A DNA stretch of 17,417 nucleotides from JAJQCI01 sp964388305 (GCA_964388305.1 CAYMAA010000029.1:1-17417); one strand, 5' to 3'; shown: positions 1 through 7,617, numbered from the stretch's first letter. Numbers and translations are program-made. The notes: generated from the sequence alone by a model not told the origin.

Positions 1-1818
1 ATATCCAACATATCCCGGAGGCGCTCCTATAAGCTTTGCAACGCTGTGCTTTTCCATATACTCGCTCATATCAATTCTTATCATAGCGTTTTCATTGCCG
101 AAAAGCACCTCTGCCAATGCCTTTGAAAGCTCCGTTTTACCAACACCTGTAGGCCCTAAAAACAGGAAAGAGCCAATAGGCCTTTTAGGGTCTGCAAGTC
201 CTACCCTGCTTCTTCTTATAGCCTTGGAAATAGCCGTTACAGCCGCATCCTGCCCAATAACACGCTTGTGCAAAATTTCTTCCATATTGCGGAGTCTTTC
301 GCCCTCTTCCTCTTTAAGCCTGCTAACGGGTATACCTGTCCAACTTCCTACAATTTCCGCCACAATCTCAGGGGTAACTGTTTGAACGCTTTCGCTGTTT
401 TCGGCTTTCCACTTTTCTTCAAGCTTTGAAAGCTGTTCTTTCAGCTCGTCCTGTTCTTTTTTAATACTGCCTGCTTTTTCATACTGTTCGCCTTTAACAG
501 CGTCCTCTTTTTCCTTGTTTAAAAGCTCAATTTTATCTTTTATTTCCTTAACATCCGGAGGCGCCGTAAATGTTAAAAGCCTTACCTTTGATGCGGCCTC
601 GTCTATAACATCAATAGCCTTGTCGGGCAAAAATCTGTCCGTAATATATCTTGTGGAAAGCTCTACAGCCGCTTTAATGGCGTCATCCGTAATTTTTACA
701 TTGTGATGGGCCTCATACTTATCTCTAAGTCCAAAAAGCATTTTAACCGCTTCCTCCTGGCTTGGCTCATCTACCGTAACAGGCTGAAATCTTCTTTCAA
801 GAGCGGCGTCCTTTTCAACATATTTGCGGTACTCGTTTATTGTTGTAGCGCCAATTACCTGAATTTCCCCTCTTGCAAGAGCAGGCTTTAATATGTTAGA
901 TGCGTCTATTGCGCCCTCTGCTCCCCCTGCGCCTATAATCGTGTGCAGCTCATCTATAAACAGAATGACATTTCCTGCCTTGCGCACCTCTTCCATAACG
1001 CCTTTTATTCTGTCCTCAAACTCGCCTCTGTATTTACTGCCTGCCACCATGGAAGCTATGTCTAAAGCAACAACACGCTTTCCTTTAAGTATTTCAGGCA
1101 CAGCGCCTGCGGCAATATCCTGTGCAAGTCCCTCCGCAATGGCTGTTTTCCCAACACCCGGGTCGCCGATAAGACAAGGATTGTTCTTAGTCCTTCTTGA
1201 CAGAATTTGAATAACTCTGTTTATCTCTTTATCTCTGCCTATAATCGGGTCAAACTTGTTCTCCTTTGCGCCGGCGGTTAAATCTCTGCTGTATTTGTCC
1301 AGCGTAGGAGTTTTGGAGTTTTTATTTCCGCCCTTTGCGGAACCGCCCTGCTCACCGTTTTCATCATAACCCAGCATGGATAAAACTTCGTTGTACAGTC
1401 TATCAGGCATAATGCCTAATGAAGAAAGTATACGATTGGCAACGCTTTCATCATAGCTTGCGGTATTGTCGCTTATAAGCGCCAGTAAAATATGCTCCGA
1501 ACCGATAATGTTAAGTCCCATAGAGTAAGCCACCTGACCGCTTAACTGAATAATTCTCTTGGCTCTCGGTGTAAAATCGTTTACACTGTTGGGGTTTGGC
1601 AATGCTTCAGCTACTCCAATAAGCTCCTTTATTTTATTTTCTATATCTTCAGCGCTTATATGCTGTGATGTAATTGCCCTTTCCGCAACACTTCCCTCTT
1701 CTTCCGCCAAAGCCAAAAGAATATGCTCTGTTCCAACATAGTTATGCCCCATTTGCGCCGAAAGCACGGCAGCGTTATTAACAACATTTTGCGCTTTTTG
1801 AGATAACTTCATTTGCAT
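1..1818 (-). CDS. clpC: ClpC, AAA+ unfoldase of the Clp protease (N-terminal 606 residues; C-terminus outside window)
   Basis: ATP-driven Hsp100 unfoldase that feeds arginine-phosphorylated or adaptor-delivered proteins into ClpP in the cytosol. Translation shows the double Clp N-domain (about residues 1-150), the first AAA+ module with Walker A GDPGVGKT (about 218-225) and Walker B ILFIDELH, then a middle domain with a UVR-like coiled coil, which marks ClpC rather than ClpA or ClpB. The second AAA+ module begins with Walker A GPTGVGKTE (about 555), and the frame is open to the left edge, ending in GAPPGYVGY. Roughly 200 residues of the usual 810 or so are missing because the window ends. Start: ATG at 1818 lies 8 nt after GGAGG (1827-1831); a second in-frame ATG at 1812 is less well placed. 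It is the last of three genes here, 14 nt after mcsB. Family identification is very sure. Confidence 0.97.
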   Translation of the reverse strand, partial: MQMKLSQKAQNVVNNAAVLSAQMGHNYVGTEHILLALAEEEGSVAERAITSQHISAEDIENKIKELIGVAEALPNPNSVNDFTPRAKRIIQLSGQVAYSMGLNIIGSEHILLALISDNTASYDESVANRILSSLGIMPDRLYNEVLSMLGYDENGEQGGSAKGGNKNSKTPTLDKYSRDLTAGAKENKFDPIIGRDKEINRVIQILSRRTKNNPCLIGDPGVGKTAIAEGLAQDIAAGAVPEILKGKRVVALDIASMVAGSKYRGEFEDRIKGVMEEVRKAGNVILFIDELHTIIGAGGAEGAIDASNILKPALARGEIQVIGATTINEYRKYVEKDAALERRFQPVTVDEPSQEEAVKMLFGLRDKYEAHHNVKITDDAIKAAVELSTRYITDRFLPDKAIDVIDEAASKVRLLTFTAPPDVKEIKDKIELLNKEKEDAVKGEQYEKAGSIKKEQDELKEQLSKLEEKWKAENSESVQTVTPEIVAEIVGSWTGIPVSRLKEEEGERLRNMEEILHKRVIGQDAAVTAISKAIRRSRVGLADPKRPIGSFLFLGPTGVGKTELSKALAEVLFGNENAMIRIDMSEYMEKHSVAKLIGAPPGYVGY

Positions 1819-1832
1819 GGTATGTACCTCCT

Positions 1833-2801
1833 TTACAAGTTTTCGTTCAAATAGCAGGCTCTTTTAATATCTCTCTCTGCAGGAGTAAGCATATTACCCT
1901 CACGCTTGCAAAGACTGCCTGTTTGAATATTTACCATCATATTATATATATTGTCGTTTGCATCTTTAATTATACCGCATTCCGCCCCCAGTTTTACGTT
2001 GGAAAGATGCTCTGTTGCCTCTTTCCCCGATATTTTTCGGCAGAATTTAAGTATACCCAGGCTTCTGTAAACCATATCCTCAAAATTCTTGTCATTCTTA
2101 ACTCTGTTCCTTAATTCTTCTTCTTTTTTTATAATCTGCTTTGAAACATTTTTTATATCTTCAATTATTTCCCTTTCACTTTTACCCAAGGTTATTTGGT
2201 TTGAAACCTGATATAAGCTTCCCAGCGGCTCAGAGCCTTCGCCGTAAACACCTCTTATAACCATACCAAACCTGGCAACCTCGTTTTGAAGCGCCTTAAT
2301 ATTGTCTGTTTTTTCAAGCATAGGCAGGTGGAGCATATACGACGCTCTTAAACCTGTACCGGTGTTTGTAAGGCATGCTGTAAGATAACCGTATTTTTCG
2401 CTGAAGGCAAAATCAAGCTGTTCATATAAAAGATCGTCCAGTCTGTTTGCCAGCTCGTATGCCTCGTTAATAGCGTCGCCTTCAAAAACAGTTTGTATCC
2501 TCACATGGTCTTCTTCATTTACAAGTATCTGCGCTTTTCCGTCATTTTGAGCAAAAAGAACAGAGCTTTTGTTTTTTGTCATATCGGGACTTATAATGTG
2601 GTTTTCAACAAGGTAAAGCTCTGTAACCCTGTCCAAATCACAGGGCTTAACCTCCTTAAAGCTATTTCTGACAGGCGCCAATGCTTCTCTCACCCTTTCA
2701 ACAACCTCTTTTGCCTTTCCTTGTGAAAGCCTGTGCGGAAAAGGATAATTTTTTAAATTTCGCGCAAGTCTTATTCTTGAAGATATAATAATGCTGTTCA
2801 T
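1833..2801 (-). CDS. mcsB: McsB protein-arginine kinase
   Basis: Phosphorylates arginine side chains using ATP, marking aggregated or misfolded proteins for ClpCP; related to phosphagen (guanido) kinases. In the 322-residue product I see the nucleotide-binding SSRIRLARN (7-15), the guanidinium-site NEEDH (95-99), the active-site Cys143 in CLTNTGTGLRA, and VRGVYGEGSE (about 181-191). The C-terminal RDIKRA (310-315) matches the RDxxRA phosphoarginine-binding motif by which McsB and its clients recognise pArg. The protein is about 30-40 residues shorter than B. subtilis McsB, missing most of the leader before SSRIRLARN and the tail after RDxxRA; all catalytic motifs are kept, so it should be active. 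AGGAGTG sits just before the ATG. It follows mcsA by 15 nt and precedes clpC by 14 nt. Confidence 0.96.
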   Translation of the reverse strand: MNSIIISSRIRLARNLKNYPFPHRLSQGKAKEVVERVREALAPVRNSFKEVKPCDLDRVTELYLVENHIISPDMTKNKSSVLFAQNDGKAQILVNEEDHVRIQTVFEGDAINEAYELANRLDDLLYEQLDFAFSEKYGYLTACLTNTGTGLRASYMLHLPMLEKTDNIKALQNEVARFGMVIRGVYGEGSEPLGSLYQVSNQITLGKSEREIIEDIKNVSKQIIKKEEELRNRVKNDKNFEDMVYRSLGILKFCRKISGKEATEHLSNVKLGAECGIIKDANDNIYNMMVNIQTGSLCKREGNMLTPAERDIKRACYLNENL

Positions 2802-2816
2802 AATATCACTCCTATG

Positions 2817-3344
2817 TTATTTGTTTTCAAGCTTTTTAATTTTATCTCTAAGCTCTGCGGCTTTTTCATAGTTTTCTGTTTTAACCGCCTCATTAAGCTC
2901 TGCTTTTAGCTTATCAATTTCAGATACGGGTTTATTTTCCTCCTTGGCTTCATTTTCATTATTTCTTTTCAAACCAAATCTGCCCGGTCTTTTGCCTGTG
3001 TGCCTTGTACCTCTCTGGTACCTGCCTAAGCTGTTTTCGATAATAGAGTCAAAAACATCATAGCAGTCACTGCATCCTAAAAAGCTTGAGTTTGAAAGTG
3101 ATGACATATCCTCACCGCAGCTGTTGCAGCTAAGTGATATATGACTTCCCACAGGTTCAAAAAGTCCTCCAAAAAAGTTGTCAAACAAAGAATTAAAACC
3201 GCCAAAGCCTCCAAAATTCATATTTGCGCCAATGCCCAATTCCTTTGCGCATTCAGGGCACAAGTCCATTTTTGTTACCTTGCCGTTTATGTTTTGCTCA
3301 AAGTGAACAGTTGCGTTATTGTGATTACATTTTTGACATAACAT
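2817..3344 (-). CDS. mcsA: McsA, zinc-binding activator of McsB
   Basis: Activator and adaptor of the McsB arginine kinase. The 175-residue product has four CxxC pairs (Cys3/6, 29/32, 73/76, 91/94) forming two zinc-binding units, separated by a Gly/Phe-rich stretch (about 41-62), a basic linker (about 108-128), and a C-terminal UVR domain (about 141-175, core ENYEKAAELRDKIKKLE), the same fold that UvrB and ClpC use for partner binding. I chose ATG 3344 because AGGAGG (3353-3358) lies 8 nt upstream and because it puts MLCQKC at the N-terminus as in the family. The frame is open to 3395, but that extension would run through the CIRCE operator and lacks a ribosome binding site. First gene of the mcsA-mcsB-clpC unit; normally ctsR would precede it, and here it does not. 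Confidence 0.95.
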   Translation of the reverse strand: MLCQKCNHNNATVHFEQNINGKVTKMDLCPECAKELGIGANMNFGGFGGFNSLFDNFFGGLFEPVGSHISLSCNSCGEDMSSLSNSSFLGCSDCYDVFDSIIENSLGRYQRGTRHTGKRPGRFGLKRNNENEAKEENKPVSEIDKLKAELNEAVKTENYEKAAELRDKIKKLENK

Positions 3345-3364
3345 AATTAATTCCTCCTTTTTTG

Positions 3365-3391
3365 TTAGCACTCTTAATCGTTGAGTGCTAA
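3365..3391 (-). promoter_or_regulatory. Perfect CIRCE operator (HrcA binding site) upstream of mcsA
   Basis: TTAGCACTC, nine bases, GAGTGCTAA: both 9-bp arms match the CIRCE consensus with no mismatch. CIRCE is the inverted repeat bound by the heat-shock repressor HrcA, usually in front of groESL and hrcA-grpE-dnaK. It lies 6 nt upstream of the mcsA ribosome binding site, within the expected 5' leader, so HrcA would repress mcsA-mcsB-clpC. No CtsR heptad repeat (GGTCAAA type) was seen in the leader. I could not identify a convincing -35/-10 pair between the tRNA-Arg gene and this box; the AT-rich segment at 3396-3406 holds only a weak -10-like stretch. Confidence 0.95.
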
Positions 3392-3405
3392 TCACCTTTA
3401 AATTT

Positions 3406-3436
3406 AAAACCTCCGATAAGAGGTTTTGTTTTTTTC
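3406..3436 (+). terminator. Hairpin with T-tract, terminator-like in the plus orientation
   Basis: AAAACCTC (3406-3413) and GAGGTTTT (3420-3427) form an 8-bp stem with a 6-nt loop, followed on the plus strand by GTTTTTTTC. This is the form of an intrinsic terminator for plus-strand transcription, but no plus-strand gene lies to its left. On the minus strand the hairpin lacks a proper U-tract (AAATTT follows), so it could act at best as a weak terminator between tRNA-Arg and the mcsA leader. Confidence 0.55.
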
Positions 3437-3530
3437 TTATTCTTTATTTTTTTCAAACATATATACGCAGACCTGAATTAAAAAGTCTGTATAATTTTAA
3501 AAAAAATAAAAAATTATTTGAAGTTCAAAA

Positions 3531-3603
3531 TACACCTTATGGGAATCGAACCCACTGCCTTTCGGTCCGGAGCCGAACGCTCTATCCGGTGAGCTAAAGG
3601 TGC
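3531..3603 (-). tRNA. tRNA-Arg (anticodon CCG)
   Basis: The minus strand folds into a full 73-nt cloverleaf: acceptor GCACCTT/AAGGTGT with discriminator A, D stem GCTC/GAGC with an 8-nt loop containing GG, anticodon stem TTCGG/CCGAA with loop CTCCGGA (anticodon CCG, reading CGG Arg codons), a 5-nt variable loop, and T arm GTGGG-TTCGATT-CCCAT. The CCA end is not encoded (TTTTG follows), so a CCA-adding enzyme is required. The first acceptor pair is G1-U72, a wobble. It has its own consensus promoter immediately upstream. Confidence 0.95.
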
Positions 3604-3619
3604 AAAATTCAACATATAA

Positions 3620-3648
3620 ATTATATAGCAAAACCTTGTAACTGTCAA
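3620..3648 (-). promoter_or_regulatory. Consensus sigma-A promoter of tRNA-Arg
   Basis: TTGACA (3643-3648), a 17-nt spacer and TATAAT (3620-3625) on the minus strand form an exact consensus promoter. The predicted start is near 3613, about 10 nt before the mature tRNA 5' end. Since no strong terminator follows the tRNA on this strand, some transcripts may run on into the mcsA leader. Confidence 0.9.
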
Positions 3649-3696
3649 ACACATTTTTAAAAAGCCGTCTGCCTTATCTTCGCCCTTTCCGTATAA

Positions 3697-4839
3697 TCAC
3701 ATTTCTTTAATGTGTTCCTTTGTTAAAACAATTTTTAAAACGCCTGCCGCAGGTACTGCAAAAAGCATACCCAAAATGCCAAACAGCTTTCCCCCTGCCG
3801 CAAGCGCTATTATTACAGTAACGGGAGAAAGCTTCACCTTTTCTCCCACAATTTTTGGCACAATAACAACCGAGTCTATCTGCTGCAAACCAATCATAAT
3901 TGCGGCGCCGTAAACAGCCTTTGCCGCCTTGCCCTCCAATAATGCGGAAATTACCGCCATAAAAATTCCTATGGTAGAGCCAAAATACGGTATTATATTG
4001 GAAAATCCCGAAAATAAGCCTATAAATATGCTAAATCTAAACTTAAAAATAGTCAGTACCGCTCCAATGAGTATACTCATAATAAGTCCGTCCGTAAGCT
4101 GACCCCTTATATATCCCGAAAATACATAGTCGCAATCCTTCAGCGCTCCGCCCAAAAAATTATATGCCCTTTTGGGCAGTATCTTTCTGAAAATAAGCCT
4201 CGCTTCCGACAAATATCTTCTTTTGTTAAGCAAAAAGTAAAATGCAATTACAAATCCCAAAAGTATATCGGGCAAAAATTTACCGATAATCCCAATATAT
4301 TTTAAAAACCCAAGTCCAATTTTTCCTGCCGTACTTTCTCCTCGTTTCCATATACTGTCAAAATTGCTTTTAAACATATCGTATAAACCGTATCCCTTTA
4401 AAAGCTCCGAAGCATTTTTATACATAGCGTCAATCTGCTTTTCGCACTCTTCAATCCATAACGCAACAGGCAGTCCCTTGCTTACATAATGCCTAATAAT
4501 AAAAAATATTACAACCCCCAGAATTAATAATAAAATATAAGTAAAAACAACCCCAAAAATGCGTTTATCGCTTTTTGTTTTAAACCTTGAACGGAATATT
4601 CTCTGAAAAAAGTCACAAACAGGGTCTAAAAGATATGCAATAACAAATGCTGTAACAGGCACGGAAAAAACCGAAAGGACTTTCCCCAAAATTCGGAAAA
4701 GTCCTTTAAAAACCGTGTCAATATTTGTAACCGAAAATGCCGCAGCATCAACAATCTTTTTAAAAGCATAAAATAAAGTCATTGTAAAAACAACATACAA
4801 AGAAATTTTAATGTATTTTCTGTCTACAGGTATCTTCAT
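3697..4839 (-). CDS. AI-2E family (PerM/YtvI-like) integral membrane protein
   Basis: Membrane protein of the AI-2E transporter family; members differ in substrate (autoinducer-2 export, Na+/H+ antiport, or unknown), so substrate cannot be assigned. The 380 residues contain about eight hydrophobic segments: two near the N-terminus (about 10-30 and 50-72), one near 93-115, then after a long hydrophilic loop a C-terminal set of about five. Family signatures are the PYFGSTIGIFMAVI segment and the C-terminal VVPKIVGEKVKLSPVTVI run followed by the Gly/Ala-rich GILGMLFAVPAAG. Length is normal. The ribosome binding site AAGGGGAT overlaps the stop codon of the upstream peptidase gene (10-nt gap), so it is the last gene of the four-gene operon. 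No clear terminator was seen between it and the tRNA-Arg promoter. Confidence 0.88.
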   Translation of the reverse strand: MKIPVDRKYIKISLYVVFTMTLFYAFKKIVDAAAFSVTNIDTVFKGLFRILGKVLSVFSVPVTAFVIAYLLDPVCDFFQRIFRSRFKTKSDKRIFGVVFTYILLLILGVVIFFIIRHYVSKGLPVALWIEECEKQIDAMYKNASELLKGYGLYDMFKSNFDSIWKRGESTAGKIGLGFLKYIGIIGKFLPDILLGFVIAFYFLLNKRRYLSEARLIFRKILPKRAYNFLGGALKDCDYVFSGYIRGQLTDGLIMSILIGAVLTIFKFRFSIFIGLFSGFSNIIPYFGSTIGIFMAVISALLEGKAAKAVYGAAIMIGLQQIDSVVIVPKIVGEKVKLSPVTVIIALAAGGKLFGILGMLFAVPAAGVLKIVLTKEHIKEM

Positions 4840-4849
4840 AAATATCCCC

Positions 4850-6289
4850 TTATTCTATTGTTCTTAAAGCTTCAAGCACAAGCATATATGTTCTCTCTAA
4901 CGAAGAAATTGAAAGCCTTTCATCGGGACTGTGTATATCTCTGATATTCGGCCCGAAGGAAATCATATCCAGCTCGGGGCATTTTTCTCCCAAAAGACCG
5001 CACTCAAGCCCTGCGTGAATAATATCCACAACAGCCTTTTTTCCAAAAAGTCTTTCATAGGTTTCTGCCATAAGCGGTCTTATATAAGAGTTTACATTAT
5101 ACTCCCACGCAGGATAATCTGCTCTGAAAACAGCTTTTCCTCCGCACATTTTTGCCGCCGCCCCAATTACGGCTTTTAGCCATTCCTTCCGTGTTTTTAC
5201 AGCGCTGCGCATTGCGCATACAAGCTTTACCTCACCCTCTTCTGTTGTAACACAACCTATATTGTTGGAGGTTTCGGGCAGTCCCTTAATATTTCCGCTC
5301 ATACTTACAACACCGCAAGGCACAAGCATAACAGCGCTTAAAACTCTTTCAAGACTCTCTTCGGTAAATACCCTGTCAGGCACATCAGCCATATCAATAC
5401 TTACATTAATTTTTCCGTCCGTTGCGGCATATTCCGCAGTAAGCTCATTATTCAGCCTGTAAAGGCTTTTTTCAAGCTCAATGTCATTATTAACGGCAAT
5501 ATCCGCATAGCTCTCACAGGGAATTGCATTGTCCTTATCTCCGCCAAAAATACAGCCAACCTCTATTTCAACATCATTTTTAAGGTGATTTATCGCCCTT
5601 GCCAAAATAACATTCGCATTGGCTCTTCCCTTGTCAATATCTATGCCGGAATGACCGCCTTTAAGTCCGCCTACCTTGAGTCTGTAGCCGAATTTTCCCT
5701 TGCTGCCGCAGCAGTTAAAGGGTATATAAATATCAGCTCTTGCACCGCCTGCACAGCCTGCCGTAAATATACCCTCGTCCTCAGAGTCTATGTTCATAAG
5801 CAGCCTTCCCCTTAAAAGGCTTGTGTCAAAAAGCCTTGCGCCGCCCATTCCAACCTCTTCGTCCGTGGTAATAAGCGCCTCCAAAGGTGGATGCTCGATG
5901 GTTTCATCATCTAAAACAGCCATGGCAATAGCAACCGCAATGCCGTCATCCGCCCCAAGAGTAGTGCCGTTTGCCCTAATATAATCCCCGTCAAATACAA
6001 GCTCAATGGGATCTGTTAAAAAATTGTGGTCTGCATTGCTTTTTTTAACGCACACCATATCCATGTGTCCCTGTAAAATAACAGGCTGTTTTGTTTCGCA
6101 GCCGAGAGAGGCTTTTTTTCTTATTAAAATGTTGTTTGCCTCGTCCTGAATTACCTCCAAGCCTCTTTGCCTTGCAAAATCCGCCAAATAGTCGGAAACT
6201 TCCTTTTCATTTCCCGAACCTCTGGGTATTCTGTTAATATCTCTGAAAAACTCGATTACTTTTTTGCATTTAAGACTGCTTAAATCCAT
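4850..6289 (-). CDS. pepD: PepD-type aminoacyl-histidine dipeptidase (M20C)
   Basis: Cytosolic dizinc peptidase that hydrolyses Xaa-His and other dipeptides. The 479-residue length is typical of M20C. Metal and catalytic residues of the M20 family are visible: His75 and Asp77 in GHMDMV, the bridging Asp114 in GADDGI, the catalytic/ligand Glu144-Glu145 in TDEEVGMGG, Asp168 in NIDSEDEG, and a late His in RDIHSPDERL. The insert between the halves carries the GGHSGIDI segment of the lid domain. The start ATG (6289) is preceded by GGAGAG. It lies 15 nt after the kinase-like gene and 10 nt before the AI-2E-family gene; a link to peptide uptake is possible but not shown. Confidence 0.93.
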   Translation of the reverse strand: MDLSSLKCKKVIEFFRDINRIPRGSGNEKEVSDYLADFARQRGLEVIQDEANNILIRKKASLGCETKQPVILQGHMDMVCVKKSNADHNFLTDPIELVFDGDYIRANGTTLGADDGIAVAIAMAVLDDETIEHPPLEALITTDEEVGMGGARLFDTSLLRGRLLMNIDSEDEGIFTAGCAGGARADIYIPFNCCGSKGKFGYRLKVGGLKGGHSGIDIDKGRANANVILARAINHLKNDVEIEVGCIFGGDKDNAIPCESYADIAVNNDIELEKSLYRLNNELTAEYAATDGKINVSIDMADVPDRVFTEESLERVLSAVMLVPCGVVSMSGNIKGLPETSNNIGCVTTEEGEVKLVCAMRSAVKTRKEWLKAVIGAAAKMCGGKAVFRADYPAWEYNVNSYIRPLMAETYERLFGKKAVVDIIHAGLECGLLGEKCPELDMISFGPNIRDIHSPDERLSISSLERTYMLVLEALRTIE

Positions 6290-6304
6290 AAATATCTCTC
6301 CAAA

Positions 6305-6907
6305 TTAAATATGTTTGTAAAGCTCCGCAATCATTTCAGCGGTTTTGTCTATACCAAATGTAGATGTATTTATAATAAGGTCGTAGTTATTTGCCTCGCC
6401 CCATCTTTTGTCCGTAAATCTTGCGTAATAGTTTGATCTTGCCTTGTCAATCTTTTTTATCTTGTTTTCGGAAGCGTCATTATCCAATTTATAAACCTCT
6501 TTTATTCTCTTAATTCTGTTTTCATAGTTTCCGCATAAAAATATATTAAAGGTACTGTACTTATCCTTTAAAATATAATCCGCGCATCTGCCTACAATAA
6601 CACAAGCGCCGTCACTTGCAAGACTTTCTATAATTTCTCTTTCTATTTTAAAAATTCTGTCTACAGGCGGCAGCATACCGGCGCCGCCGTTTGCATAGTG
6701 CTGCCCCAAAGCAATGTTGTAAAGCAGACTGTTATTTATTTTCTGCTCGTTTTCTTTTATAAAATCAATGTGATAACCGCTTTTTTCAGCAGTAAGCTCA
6801 ATAAGCTCCTTATCATAAAAGGGTATGCCAAGCCTTTCGGAAACCTTTTCCGCAACAAGCCTGCCGCCGCTGCCGTACTGCCTGCTTATAGTAATAATTC
6901 TGTCCAT
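6305..6907 (-). CDS. Cytidylate kinase-like protein (Cytidylate_kin2 family)
   Basis: P-loop NTPase of the cytidylate-kinase-like family, 200 residues. The N-terminus IITISRQYGSGGRLVAEKV (4-22) carries the variant P-loop GSGG, followed by LGIPFYDKELIELTAEKSG, the sequence typical of Cytidylate_kin2 proteins. CVIVGRCADYIL is the following strand/helix, and KDKYSTFNIFLCGNYENRIKRI is the region matching the LID side of nucleoside monophosphate kinases. The substrate of this family in Clostridia is generally unproven, and it is not the classical Cmk, so CMP phosphorylation should not be assumed. The stop codon of the upstream carbonic anhydrase gene overlaps this gene's AGGAGG (12-nt gap), so translation is probably coupled. 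Confidence 0.85.
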   Translation of the reverse strand: MDRIITISRQYGSGGRLVAEKVSERLGIPFYDKELIELTAEKSGYHIDFIKENEQKINNSLLYNIALGQHYANGGAGMLPPVDRIFKIEREIIESLASDGACVIVGRCADYILKDKYSTFNIFLCGNYENRIKRIKEVYKLDNDASENKIKKIDKARSNYYARFTDKRWGEANNYDLIINTSTFGIDKTAEMIAELYKHI

Positions 6908-6919
6908 AAAATTTACCTC

Positions 6920-7510
6920 CTATTCAAGTATATCTTTATTAATTAATGTAAACTGACCGCTTTTGTTGTGATAGTGCCCTCCCGCAACAGCAATATCCTC
7001 ATTTTGGGATATGCGCTTTATAATCGGACTGTTTTTAATCTTTTCTATGCTGTTTTCAATGTTTAATATTTCGCATTTGTAAGGATCCGTTTCCGTTCCT
7101 ATCACACCTTTTATCTCGTCTGTTATACTCTTTATGCTTCCCTCGCCGTCACCGCTTATAGCCGCCTCTACAGCGCCGCACCTGCTGTGTCCTACCACCA
7201 GCACCAGCCTTACTCCCAAATGCTCAACGGCATATTCAATACTGCCCAGTTCAATTTCTCCAACCACGTTTCCTGCGGTTCTTATGGTAAAAATTTCTCC
7301 TATGCCTACCATAAAAATCAGCTCGGGTACTACTCTGCTGTCCGAACAGCACACAACCACCGCATAAGGCTTTTGCCCGTCCGTGTGGGTAAGGTGCCTG
7401 ATTTCTTCGGAAATATCTCCGCGCCCGTGTTTGGCAAGCAAATACTCATTGTTGCCCTCAATAAGCCTAAGCAATGCCGACTTAACATTGCCTGCATCAA
7501 TATTGTGCAT
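6920..7510 (-). CDS. Beta-class carbonic anhydrase
   Basis: Zinc enzyme interconverting CO2 and bicarbonate in the cytosol; bicarbonate feeds carboxylations. The 196-residue product has the beta-class ligands Cys55, Asp57 and Arg59 in CSDSR and His108/Cys111 in GHSRCG, plus the conserved AGNVVGE and the C-terminal GGHYHNKSGQ. GGGAGG lies 6-11 nt upstream of the ATG at 7510. It is the first gene of the operon, with a near-consensus promoter at 7589-7617. It faces the phosphofructokinase-purE operon across a 254-bp intergenic region. A metabolic link to PurE (which uses carboxylated AIR) is attractive but only inference. Confidence 0.95.
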   Translation of the reverse strand: MHNIDAGNVKSALLRLIEGNNEYLLAKHGRGDISEEIRHLTHTDGQKPYAVVVCCSDSRVVPELIFMVGIGEIFTIRTAGNVVGEIELGSIEYAVEHLGVRLVLVVGHSRCGAVEAAISGDGEGSIKSITDEIKGVIGTETDPYKCEILNIENSIEKIKNSPIIKRISQNEDIAVAGGHYHNKSGQFTLINKDILE

Positions 7511-7588
7511 AACAACCCTCCCGTATGTAAAAAATATATAAAAAAAACCAAAAAATACATTAATAATTATTGCATTTTTAATAAATTT

Positions 7589-7617
7589 ATTCTACCAAAT
7601 TTATTACAAAATGTCAA
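7589..7617 (-). promoter_or_regulatory. Sigma-A promoter of the carbonic anhydrase operon
   Basis: TTGACA (7612-7617), 17-nt spacer and TAGAAT (7589-7594) on the minus strand; predicted start near 7582, leaving a leader of about 70 nt before the ATG at 7510. The leader is AT-rich and shows no riboswitch-like structure I can recognise. The next three genes are spaced 10-15 nt apart, so this promoter probably serves all four. Confidence 0.85.

Noticed and set aside
95..1741. Plus-strand open frames of 60-105 codons inside clpC
   Set aside because: They lie antisense to a conserved gene, lack ribosome binding sites and have shadow-like composition.
3345..3395. 17-residue N-terminal extension of McsA
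   Set aside because: It is the CIRCE operator and ribosome binding site read as protein.
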